A stretch of 64,000 bases of DNA from Mycteria americana (lineage: Eukaryota > Chordata > Aves > Ciconiiformes > Ciconiidae). The position numbers were made by a program, and so were the translations under genes. The DNA lies in NCBI RefSeq assembly GCF_035582795.1, contig NC_134373.1:31094501-31158500 (forward strand), read 5' to 3'. Numbering within the stretch: position 1 is the first letter of the stretch; each line of letters begins with the position of its first letter. The notes beneath the pieces were generated by a model. The model was given only the letters and a program-made list of their open reading frames with translations, had not been told where the DNA came from and did no database searches. Of this stretch, positions 33,001-45,200 are shown piece after piece.

Positions 33001-36000
33001 GAAGTTCTAATTTATAAGCACCAAACTTGATATAATGTCCATTGATTTTGTAATTGTTTGGTAAGTAATGATCTTATTTCCTGCATAATCTCTGAAAATT
33101 ATTTTGATGCCTAGACACGGATTACTGAAAACAGCTGCTCATCAAAATCATGGTATCAGCATCAGCTGGAGCACAGCTCATTGCAGAGTTCGTTGTCAAG
33201 GCACCTGATATGATCAGCTTTATTGCATGAGCTTTGTTTTTTATTTTGGAGGAAGGGGGGAGATAACCATTTTTCAGATTAAAGGACTTCAGTAAGTCAC
33301 TTCTGTGCTAACAGACAGTGAATCATCTTGAGAACAGAGCAATAGTATTTCTAAGAAGAATTATTTGTTGGGTCTTTCTTGACTGATTTCTGGGGAACCA
33401 AACATGAACAGATCATCTCAGATAATAGTTTGCTTTGGTTCTCAAGATTTGGGCCCCAAAAAATTGTATCATTTCTGCCCAACACTTTTTATTTTCTTTA
33501 GAATTTCTACAGGAAGGTTTCTGAGAATAGCCAAGCAGACTGTTGAATCCTTCTTATTAAACAGAAGAGACGAGGATGCCTAGGCTGGACAGAAATGAAG
33601 AAGCCCAGAGGAGGAAAGAGAAGATGACTTGGCTCATGATGCTTCCTAGGCTGAATGCTTGCAGTACATGTGAATTCCCCCTCTCACCACTTTTTGAGGT
33701 CATTCAGCTAACCACGTAAGGTGCTGAGGACAGTCTAAGTAGATATGGAGTTCAGACCAGCTTTTTGAGGCGATGTAAAAAGAATGAAGAAAAGAGAAGT
33801 TTTGAATAAGGGTGTTTGTATTTTGTTAAAATATATGTTCCTTCTGCTTTGGGGGAGGTAGGGGAAATGCAAAAAGAAGGTGAAGATGTACTGAAATCAG
33901 GAGAAAAAAGTGTGAAATGATAATTTCTTTCTCAGTTTAGACCTAAAACTTGGTAGGGGTAGTCATCCGCATCTGAGGGGAAGACTGAAAGACCTCTGTG
34001 TCTCAGCTATTACTCTGCCCAGTTCAATGAAACTGTGGTGACAGCTTCTGGTTGTCAACTGGTTAGCAGTTCTGTCCCATGTGATCTTAGTCCCCCTGCA
34101 TAAGAATAATTCATGATGGCTTGCGTATTTGCAGGCAGCAGCTCCTTGCTTACCAGCTACACACACAGGAATGGGCTGAATTAGTGGAAAGCTCTAAAGA
34201 CTCTGTTAGTGTGGCTTTTATTTCACCACTTGCAGATTCTGGTGTTGGAGAAAAGCTCCTGAAGGGCAGATTCAGAGCTCAGGGTTTGTGTCAGCAGGAA
34301 TAACTATTCAGCTCCTAAGCAGAGATACCAACTTCATACAGGGTTTTCATAAAACCCATGCTACGTCTGCTGTAGTGAAGGGTCTGGCCTGCTGGGAACA
34401 GCAAGGGCTTGAGCTCTAGTTGTTTCTGTGGTTTTCTGAATCCATAGAAGAAACGAGTGTGTTCTCAGATTTTCCTTCTCTGAAAAGCAAATCCCTCTGC
34501 TGTGGTGAGGAAGGAATGGAGGTTAGAGGCAAAGATGAAGGAGCCTTTCATTCAACAGAGAAGGCTTTGTTGATGTACAACACATACCTGGTGAGTTAGC
34601 CACTGAGACCTCTCCTGACTTGCTTTGAACAGGGGCCCTTGTTACAGAACCTGTTCTCCATCTCTCATCTCCCATATGCTGTCTTTTCTGTGCAGCTTGT
34701 CTCCTGAAAATTCATACCTGGCTTGTTCTCATAAGCGTGCTTACGCATGACACAGGATTATTTGCTCCCTCTAAAAGATGAGGCCTTCTTCATGCTGTTA
34801 TTTAAAGAAGAGTGGAATGTCTTAAAAAGGTAATTAAAGAAGACCCAACAACAACCCAAACTGTTCTTTAATCTCTTTAGTTTCACTTCCACTCGCTGTG
34901 TATCTTGTTCTACCAGTTTCAATGCTCTTGCAAAACAGTTGCACAATGACTTCCTCTTAGCAACCAGCAGAATTAAACTTGAGCTCACCTAATTGGCTGT
35001 ACCTTTTCTAAGACCCTCAATGTATTAAGTTTCCAGTAAACTCTGCAACCCTCCCCTTTTTCCTGCACCTTTTCATTGCCACAACTTTTGGAATAAATAC
35101 TCGTGGACATCCTCATATACAGCTCTGAGAGAGACATGGGAGCCGATTGCAGCCTGAAATGTCAACTCATCCCTTAACCAATTTCCTTTTTATACCTGAC
35201 TCGCTGCACATTTACAATTTATGAAAAGATCTAGGCTTTTACCAGAGTTTTGATCCACGTGTTTAGGGTAGTTTTAAAAAATCTCCCACCACGAAGTGTT
35301 CCTAAAAGCTAAGGCCATTTTAAAAGCCAACGTCCGATTGAGATTTCCCCCTTCAAATAAAAACAGGTTTTGTGCCAGTTTCTGATTTTGCTGGAATAAC
35401 GAGGGCACAACAGAGGCAGCACAAGCTAATGGGCCACTCAGAGCATTAGGGTCAGACAAACTATTTTGGCATTAGCTGCCCTTCAGCAACTCTTCCAGAA
35501 AGGCTTGTGTGCTTTACAATCCCCTCCCACCAGTGTGGAACAACTTCCACTCCCTCACTGCATGATAACCCGGGGGGGGGTTTTGCCCCGTGCAAAAGTT
35601 ACAAATAGAAATGTTTAGCTAACATTTCATAAATGCTTTTTTAATAAATACTGGTCATCAAAAATGTTTGCCAAATGTGACCTGAATGTAGGTGGGGAAA
35701 ACTCCGTGCAGATGAGCAGCTACACTTGTGTTGCTCCCTTATTTGAGCTCCTTTCCCCCTTACAAGCCAGACTTTGCCTAGTAACCTTCACCAGGATATG
35801 GTATTTGTCAAGGATACTGATGATCAGTGGCTGTGGCTATGTTTAACTGAGGATGCAAGACCGTTAAGCTATTTAAGAAGTTCTTGCCACAATGAGTACA
35901 TTTTAGAAAGTACCACCTGGAAGGAGCGTACTGAGCCTGGTGGGGACTTTTTATCCCCGTTAATTTGTAAAACAAAATGACTGCTAAAAGCTTCGAACCC

Positions 36001-39000
36001 ATACCTGCTTTTGCACTTTCCATTTGACTCCCTCCTGGTGATGAAACAACAGCTACTCACAGGTGAATAACCGAGGTCCCCGAGAGAGAAACTTGTTAAA
36101 ATTTTAATAATGTCTCAGCTATATTTATGATTCTGTAGAGAGACTCTGAGCTGAGCGAGCCAAAGAATCTGCCATGTTACATCAGAGCCTTTGATCCAAA
36201 TGACCTCTGTTCTGGAAATGAGAAGTGCTTGTGCTCCACAAATCTCTCTAGACCTAACAAAAATATGTGTCAGATTGTCTGTGCTGTACCGGAGAACGAT
36301 CACGGTCAGGTAACTTCAGCCGCTGTTAAATGGGAGGAGCTCTGTGATGGGAGGTTGGCAAACAGCCAGTGTCCGTGGGATGTGTATGAAGGTGCCGGTG
36401 GATTGATCTGACGCTTCCTGGGACCTTGAGAGCAACCCCCAGGCAGGTGCGTTGGTTGCTGGAAGTGCAGAGACTGCAAACTGCTCCCTGCTGTGTGGTA
36501 GCTTGCGAATCTCCTGGGTCTTATCAGCAGCTCACACCACACAGAGACCTCCTGCCTGATACAGATGCTCAGCTGCGAGAGGCTGCCTCGCAGCTGGGTC
36601 TTCTTCACCTTGTACTTCTTTGACAAGGAGGAGGGGCTGTACAAATGGTAAATTTGTTTTCCATGCTAAATGAAAACTGTAATTTCAAGCTTGCTTTCCT
36701 TGGCACCTCTCACGCCTTTCCAGTTTACAGGGATAGTGGCAGGGTGCTCGGCAGGGAGGGAAATATTTTGGTCATCCCACAATAAGGTGAGGTGACTGTT
36801 CAAGGTAGCGCAGTGGCTCAGCAGCAGGACTCCTTGCTGCTGGACTCCGCTCAGGGGACAAAGCCGCACAATTTAACACCCAGCCAGCTTGCTGTGCTAC
36901 TACAGCCTTCCCGGACTGCCACACAACACGGTTCCAGTGAAATCAGGCCACTTGGTATCACAGGTTTCTTTCCCCCCATGCTAGCAAGAGCTTCCCTCCT
37001 CTCTTCTCATGGGAGAGGGTATTTAGGACTGTGTTAACTGCATCTGGTATGGGGAAGTGATAATAAGCTCCTGCTCCTTCCTGGCTTTGATGAGGCCTCC
37101 TTAGCCCGGTCTCAGGTAAACCACTGAAGTGGTTTACCCACTGTCCCTCCACCTTCCCACTGCATCAGGGGAGGAAATTAAAAGCACCTTCGCAATGCAT
37201 ACAGCTGCTCCACTCCCTCCAGCTGCAGGAGGTGGAGACAACTCTTGTGTCCCTCAGCCTCAGCGGTATGGACCACATCAGGTACCTTCTCTGAAGGCTG
37301 AAGCATGACTACGCTGAAGTCAAGCTGGAGCCACAAGGGAACATCTGGGTTACTTTGCATGGTGGTGTGTGGTTGGGCAGCCCATGAGGTGAAAAGAGAA
37401 ATGAGGGCATCTGTGTGCCCTCTCCTGGTCTCCCCTATCTCCTTGACTTGGCCTGGGGCAGCTCCGTAGCAGTGCTGCATTGCTTCCTTGCAGACATGCA
37501 GCTGCAATGGGTGGCAGGTCCTGTGTCCATAACGAGTGCGCATGACTCTCTCACCCTACTCTTCATGTAGCTACTCTATATTGGTCCAGCTGATGCAATA
37601 GTATTTTACATCATTGCTGTGTGTCCCTTCTGACAAAAGGGAATGAGGCCCAGTCTTCCTAAAGGTGCCACTTTCAAAGCATAAAGAAAGAGCATCTCAG
37701 AAGGGAGCCAAGCCATGGGAACCACACCAGGTAGTCCTCTTCTCTCTGCGTCTGAGTTAGTCACACATCCAAGCTCACAGTCCTGTCGGGGCATAACCCA
37801 CCCAGCTGCATGGTCTCCCAGCCTCCGGCACTATTGTCCATGAGGAAAAAGAAATCATAACGTGCAAACGTTTGAGTCACAAACAAAGGGTGGGTGCGTA
37901 GGATTAGGTGAGGCTGTGCTGACTAACCCACCCCAGCAACAGGCAAGTATTGCTCCCAATTTGTCCTGAAGGAAACGTATCTGGCTGTGCTGAAGCTCAA
38001 GGTGGAGTTGGAAAGTGCTGCTGGTGCAGAAACGTCTTAACTCTGATCCTGGGCCACCCTGCCAAAATGGCATCCCAGGCCTGGGTCTGGCTGGATTTAC
38101 ACGGAGACATCACAAAATTGATGATAAAAAGCAAACCAGGGATGTATCATTGCTACTGCTGCATCTGACAAAGGGGAGTCGAATCCCTTGAGGCAGAAAC
38201 AATTTATCTGTGGCCCAAAATGACTCATTAGGAGCTGTTTCAAACAATCAGCGTCTTTGTATTGAAAAGGCACGTCCTGATGAATTTGGCAAGGACACAA
38301 TTTCAGATTATTTTATAGTCTGCTTTGTAAAGCTGTACGCAGGGTTAATGACAGTTTAGTATTAATTGCGTATCTCTGGTGATTTGTCTAACTAGAATCT
38401 TGTTCCTGCTTTTAACATTTCTAGTTCTTGAACAATAAAACAACTGGAAATTAGAGCACTGCTTTCTCAAATGGCTTTATCTGAGGCTTTCAGGGTATGA
38501 TACAATTAAGCATTTAATTGTGAGGCCCTGTATGGAGAGCATAAAATTTACTCATCTCCAGCCACAGTGCAGCCTCCCCCAGACTAGAGCGTGATGGCTG
38601 TTTGTTAGCGACCAGCAGTGCCAAAATAACTCTTTGGAGAGGCAGCCTTACAGCTGGCTGACGCTGGGCTGGGAGGAAACGAGACAGTCAGGACATATTT
38701 AGCAGTAAACCAGCTAACCTGTTCAGTCACACTGACAAACAGATGCATAAATACAAAAGTGTGGCTTCTTATCACAAGCAACATGTGTAAGTGGGGTCCG
38801 AGACCTGGCTACTTTGAATTTCCAGGAATTAGCTGGTAATGTATTAGCTGTGTTAAGATAAAACCGTGTGTCTGCAAGGCCTGCTGTTAACTCTCTTTTG
38901 TGTGTGTGTGCTCAGATACAGACAGCTCTGGAGAAAGAGCATTTGGTGCTGTAGATTCTGGCCTCGACTTCAGCAGGATGAAGACAACTGTTACGCAGCA

Positions 39001-41430
39001 ATTGTTCGGTGAAGGGCACTTTTTCAGTGCGAGGGAGAAATGGTTGATAAATTTGATTTTTCATCTACAACAGCTTTAAATGCCTCAGGGTATTAACATG
39101 GATTTTAAATTCTGACCATCATTTAAATTAATTGTGAAATTCTAACTGACTTCAGTGTGACCAAAATGACAACTTGAATTTACAAATATCCAAGTGGCAT
39201 TCTTCCGGGCATGGAGAAGTAATTTCCATGGGAATTAGATACACGCACAACGACTTCCAGAGTCGCCTTCCCCACTTTATTTCGAATTACTGTTGTGGTT
39301 TGGTTGGTCTTTCTGCAATTCACTCTTCTAATGATTGCCGGAAGGACTGTTCATCCCTATGCACTAGCGTAGCTGGGCTGTCAGTGGGAAGAGTGTAAAG
39401 GTCCTGAGAGCGTCCCCTCTCCTGGGGCTTTTGGCACCTGGGCTTGGGCTGAGCTAGAGCCAGTGGAGCTGAGGGCAGCCCCCTTCCTTTGGTGACCGTG
39501 GGGAGAGGGTCCCAGACAGCACTGCGGGAACTCATTGACAAGGCCACCATCTCTGCCGGCTGCATTATCACACTCGGCTCCTGGCTCTCCATCCCTTGAG
39601 GAGCAGCCAGCCCATGCTGCTCCCCAATAAAGCGGAAGTTTAAATCCAAGCAGTTTTTTTTTAAAAAAATTCTGCAATTAAAAGACACTCCAGCTGATGA
39701 AAGTACTTGCATTTCACGTGCTCGCAGGTTTCCAAAAGCCTAAACTTGGCATCCCAAATAGTCCAACTGATTTGACCAGAGTGACCCCAAGTATAGTTTG
39801 TACTCTCCCTGGGCATACCTGTACTTAAGTTTCAGTTCCTGCAGATACACACCTTTTTCCAGGAGCTTTTCTTACCCCAAAGACTTACATTTGCGTGCTG
39901 GTGAAGCACATAAATAACATTATTTAAAACTAGTGTTTCAGCACATGCAACTGGGGAATTTGTGTGCGAAACAGGAGATGGTGCTGTGTTCAGGAATAGT
40001 TTGATTCCCTGGACTCTTGCTGTGCAAGGAAATCTGAAGCAATTTGGTTTTGGGCCTCTTCCCACAGTGTTCTAGTCTTAAATCTGTTATTTTTGCATGC
40101 TGTGTGCTTTCCTTCTTGTGCAACCACAGTTTGCCAAGGAAGGCAGACCATTTTTCCACGACCTCAGAATGAGAGTGTAGGGATCCTCTGAGGCTTGGGA
40201 TGGGAACCAGCCCCACGAGAGCTGGTGTCAGTATTGATTAGGACTCACAGAGCTCAGAGGGTTTCCCAAGGTTATTCCACAGAGCAGTCCAGAGCAGGAC
40301 CTTTTACTAACGGGTTTCTTAATGATTGCCTGGGTGCCACCAGATCCTCTAACCAAGACACTGGGAATCGGGCACCTAGAAGATGAAGCTGATTACTAGC
40401 AGGGATATAAAAAAGAAAAGAGAAGAAAGAGAGTGAAGCTTTTTGAAACATCTCCCACGGAAGGTGTTTCCCCCGAGGGAACTCTGACAACAGTGATACA
40501 AACACCCAGATGGCAGCTGTGTGTGCCCTGTATCCAGTGGACTCAGTTCCCTGTAGGGTCCCACATAGCCATGCTCGTGAGGTTTGCTACCCTGCTTCTC
40601 CCCAGCTCCCACTCAAGAACCTTCCCCTGCCTCACTCCTCCAGCAGGGATAGCGTGCCTTGGCGCTCAGGCCAGGCGCCAGACCGGGCAGTTGCCCAGAG
40701 TTTTGCTGTCTTTGAGGAATGCTGGTGTTTGGGATCTCTGACTCCCTTTTTAAAAGGGAGCTCTTGATGTTTCAGTTTGTCTTGTGACGCTGTTTGCCAT
40801 TGCTGAGAAATCAGGCTTCGCTGTTGATTTTTATGTGTACATCTACATATGGGTGAGATGAGAGTAACTCCTGAAGGGAACTATTTCCTTCCTCAGTTCC
40901 ACCAGAGACTGCCATGCATCCCAAGGATCGCCTTCCCAAGAGCAGCCCTGAAAGATAAACATTTCCAAAGAACCAGCCACGTAAAAAAAACCAACCAACT
41001 TTATGCTGCATTTTTGTTGCTTGTAAGTGGATATTTTCTCCTGTGTTTCATGAGGTCTGTCGCAAGCACCTAGTCCCAGCTGTCATGTCAAACCTTCCCT
41101 GATAGAATTCCTGCCGCAGCCTGAAAGCACTAGGTTGGCACCAAAGCTGTTTGGCAATCGCACAGTGGCGATTTAAAGATTTAAAGGTAGTGACGACTGA
41201 GGAGAGCGCCAGGGAGAGCACGTTACTCCTCTGCAGCCCGATCCAGAGGAAAGATAAATATTCTCCTGGCTGCAGGTCCAGGCCTAGGCGTTCACAGGCT
41301 GCCTCACCCGCTGGTTCCCTGGACTGCTCCGTCCGGTGCTGGAAAACTTGTTCTGTAGGCAGCAAATGTCCTGGTCTCTGCAGGTCATGGTTCAATCCTG
41401 CCTGCCGAAAGCTGCCATAACAAAAAACTG
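30050..41430. other. Intergenic region after EAF2, no gene recognised
   Basis: I see no coding exon, RNA gene or large repeat. Open frames are at most 130 codons, show no known domain and overlap each other on opposite strands. A G-run (about 35571-35580) and a short T/A tract (about 39653-39667) are the only simple-sequence features worth naming. It may contain non-coding exons or control elements of the transcript that starts in the CpG island near 41.9 kb. Confidence 0.6.
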
Positions 41431-41439
41431 GCCTTTTAC

Positions 41440-42230
41440 CTCCCAGGGGTGACCCCATACGTTCCCGTTTCCCCTAAGCGAGTGTCACCGGGGCCGGGAA
41501 GCCCTGCCCAGGCCAGGCCGGGCTGGAGGTGGCCGCCCCGGGGAGGGGTCGGCGGTGCCCCGAAGCGCCCCCCGGGGCTCTCCAGCTCTCGCCGGGGCTC
41601 TGGAGGCGGGCGAGGAGAGGCGGGAAGGGGCCACAGCAGCGCCCCGAGTGCCAGCCCGCATCGGCGGGTTCACGTCCCGCAGGCGGCTGTCGCTCGTGGG
41701 CGCCTTTCACACCGCGACCTGCAGTCAAAGCCCCGTGGGCGAAGGCTCCTGTTCCCCTGCGGGCATGGCAAGGGGCTGTTATATTTTAATCGCTGCCCCG
41801 GGGGACAGGGAGGTTTCCTCCATCCTATTTTATCTAAGCGCCCCGCAGGTGCCACCCCCCCAGCCCCGCGGCTTCGCCGACACGGAAGGCGGCGGTGGTT
41901 GAGGGGCCGGCGCCATCTTCTGGGCTCCGCCGCACGGCAGAGTGGGCAGAAGGCCGGGCTGGGAGGCAGGGGGAAATGCTGCTGAGGGAGCGGGGAGGAT
42001 GGGGGAGCACAGGGGAGCTCAGACGGGCCTGGAGGGGAGCGGTCCCCAGGGGCTGGGGGCGCAGTGAGCGCCGGTGAGGAGCTGCGAGAGCTGGAGGGGC
42101 CCTCACGCCTCTTCCCGCCCTACGGCTGCTGTCTCCGTGAGGAGTGAGGAGAGCCCTGTCCCTCCGGCCGCCCCGGAGCACTCCCAGGCCTGGCCTCAGC
42201 ATTGGGATGAAACACGTGCACCAGGGCTGG
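41440..42230. promoter_or_regulatory. Second CpG island, probable promoter of an unidentified transcript
   Basis: About 800 bases are very rich in G, C and CpG, unlike the sequence on either side. Such islands nearly always mark promoters in birds. It carries a YY1/TISU-type element on the minus strand at 41911-41919 and possible splice donors facing outward: minus-strand GGGAG|GTAAAA at 41443/41442 and plus-strand GCCG|GTGAGG near 42073. Open frames up to 178 codons (for example 41449-41985) come from base composition, since all frames are open together. The gene it serves is not identified. Confidence 0.65.
41830..41916 (-). other. Short ORF starting in a TISU/YY1-like element
   Basis: On the minus strand GAAGATGGCGCC matches the TISU consensus SAASATGGCGGC except for one base, with A at -3 and G at +4. 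It opens a 28-codon frame that begins MAPAPQPPPPSVSAKPRGW and stops at 41830. TISU elements, which bind YY1, mark start codons only a few bases after the transcription start. The frame may be the first coding exon of an unknown gene, if spliced before the stop, or an upstream ORF. No strong donor is visible inside it. Confidence 0.4.
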
Positions 42231-45200
42231 GAAGGAAAAGTCAAAGTACAGCTGGTGGTATGGGTAGAGCCCAGGTAAAAATGGGGCTCAGGAACAGCCG
42301 GATCAACAAGGTCTTCTCTGCCTGGGAACCCCTCCTTGCTGCCAGTGGGCAGCTGCTGTGAGAAGTAAGGCGGGCAGCCAAAAAAGCACTCAGTATCTTG
42401 TGGTTTGGATTTGTTGTCCCGTCCCTCTCCTCTCTTGGTAACATGGGCTTTTACCCTTTATAGACTTGTGTTTGTCAAACATCTCAGTTCAGGGGCAGAG
42501 AAACCAGTGTGGTACCAGGTGCTCTCCAGCTACTGAAAAATGCACTGCCTGCTGATCGCCGAGTGCTTGTGTGGCAAGGCTCCGCACTGTGCAGTATAAG
42601 GCACACAGTCCCCGTGTTCTCGGGACTCCTTGGACTTGCTCTGTCCAGCAGAATGTTAATTTTAAGAAAGCAGGAAAGAAAATGTATAGATCTTATTTGT
42701 GGCAAGAAGCCACAGGAAGGGCTCTCTGCCTGGGGGAAGGTGGTGGGACACGTGCTGTGCTCGTGTACTGCCCCATCAGCCCCCATTCTGAGGGCTGGGT
42801 AGGTACCTTGACACCGCCCCGAGTGTGAGCAAGAGTGGGTAGTGCTGCAGTAACTGTGCTACGGATTTCCAGGCGGGATTTGGCTTGCACCAAGCAGGTC
42901 AGAGCTTGGGACTGGTGGACCTGTGCCTGTCTATGCAGGCACGCCCACGGAGTCTGGGGAGGTGTTCAAAATACAGGTCTTCTTATTTGCACTTAAGAGC
43001 CCCCTGAATTCAGTGCCCCCGAGGAGGAGGGCATAATGCTCAGTCATTGCTAAGCATTGACTGAAGCTGGGATTCTGCGGAATAGAATTTAGCAATCATG
43101 CTGAGATTTCAGAGAGCTGTAGGAGTTAGAAATAGGCAAGGTGCACTGCATTCATGTTCCCTCAGTTCATGCAGGGTCAGCCTCAAAAGCTTTCCATGGT
43201 TTTTATCCAATGGATCAAAAAGGAATCTTGTCTGCACATCCTCGCCCCTATCGCTGCCACTCTGCATGGAAGGAGGCAGTCAGCATTGAGTGAGGCAGCA
43301 AAGACAGTCTCAGTAGTAACCAGTGAGAAATGGGAGATTTGCACAAATGAATTGTGGTTTCTTGGCTAATAATACGTTAAGGAAGAAAGTCTGGCCTAGA
43401 TAAGCTGCCAGTCTGCTGCTGTGGAAATGCAGAATGAATGCTGTGGAGTCACTGCCTCTCTCTGCATTTGAAAGGGACTAACACTTCCCATCGCATGCTT
43501 CAGCTGTCTTCACAGACTGCAAGCCCTCCGCTCCAAGGCCTGTCTCTCACTAGGTGTGGGGATGACATCTCGCACAATGCAATTGTTGTCTTATCTGATG
43601 CTTTTAGGCACGATTCTGCTATTTCTGCTAATGATTATTCCTTGCAATAACCCCTGTGGTGGTGCTTCTGTTGCAAATCAGGAAACTGTAGAAATAAATC
43701 TCTTCCTCTCAAGGGTGTTTTGTGGTTCAAGCAGACAGTTGTAACGCAAGAGATCTCTTTTGCCTTGCCATTGGCTCGGTGTGACTCTAGGCAAGTAATT
43801 TCCTCTCTCTGGAGGAACTTCATATCTCTGAAAGACTGAGGAGCCTCTATCTAACATGAAAAAGTGGTTGGGTGTGGAATTGCTTGTGCAGTGGTAAAGA
43901 AAAGGAGTGTTTTGTTCTTGCTTAGTCATCTTTTATTACTTACCACATCAAAGAAGGAAATGGTAGAGGTCATCAGCATAGGGGGAAATGCCTTTTGAGG
44001 AATACTTAATTCACTGAAAAATACAGTTTTGCAGAATGAAATTATTTGGGAATCTGGGCTCAGTTCAGTGAATTGTTTGGGCCAAAAATGAAGAGGGAGA
44101 ACTTTTCCAAGGAAGGTTTTGTTCTGACAGCCTCAGAGTAAAATGTGACACATTGTTGAAAGTGATGTTTATTTAAATCATTACAATTTCCGGGGGGGAA
44201 ATGAGACATTTAGTGTGACCTGGAGGAGGGAAGGGCTCAGAGTTGACTGAAAAAGCCTGAAAAAAAGCCTCAAACTGTCTGAGGTCAGCCTGTTTTATGG
44301 GTTATGATAATTTTTTTGCTCAGCCATCATCCAAAGCTCCAGGTCCTCATCATGATAAACCTGGGCTGATGAGAGGACTCCCTGGCACTTTTCTTACCTC
44401 AGAGTTACAGTTTGCTGCTGCTCTCACCTGCAGGAAGAATTTGGCTTGCACCTCGGTCAGGAACACAGAGGAGCGGTAGCAATTTCCGGCCAAAGAACTA
44501 CTTGAAACTGGTGACTGTATCCTACAGCTCCCCAGCTGGATGGGCTGTAAGATACTGAGCAATCCCCCAGAAGGGCTGCCTGCCTTGCTTTCCCCTTGAG
44601 TAGCAAGTGCTCAGCATCAGCTTCTACATACCTACTGTGACACAGAGTTTTGTGTAACTTGAATGACCCTGGGAGGGAGACCCGCTTTCTAAGACAAACA
44701 GTGCCAGATTGAAGCTGTTTTCAGTTAAGATGAATTGTGTTGCGTTCATGCTGTGTTCTAAACTGTTTGAATTGCAGATAGATTGTCTTACAAAAAAGCT
44801 CCTAACAGGCAAACCCTGTCTATCTGTTAGGTTGGTAATGAGCCCTAAAGCCCTGGAGGAAAAGGGAGAAATTGCTGCAGCACTTTCCCAAGATCTGGTG
44901 GTGACTGTGAGGTCTTTATGTCTGGAAATGCTGCTTTTTTTTTCTTGAAACTGAGGGAGAGTGCTTGGTGACTATACTTATGTATGCTTGATTGTGCTGA
45001 TGGGGAAATTGAGGTATCCTTCTGTAAGGACTTGATTAGTAAGGGTCAAGAGTGATAAAATGTCTGGAAAACATGTATAACATCATCTTCAAAGCTTGGT
45101 TTATCCATAAAATTGTGGACATCCATGAAGATAAGAGTCTCTCCTGCATGCTGGATTGCGCTCCTGTGTGTCCCTGATGCAGCAGTGACTCACGATGAGC

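Noticed and set aside
35985..36005. GGTTCGAA on the minus strand, like a tRNA B box
   Set aside because: The bases after it do not match the B box, and there is no acceptor stem or anticodon arm.
41449..41985. 178-codon plus-strand frame in the second CpG island
   Set aside because: Three plus frames and the minus strand are open together. The translation is Arg/Gly/Pro-rich with no family likeness. It is a composition effect.
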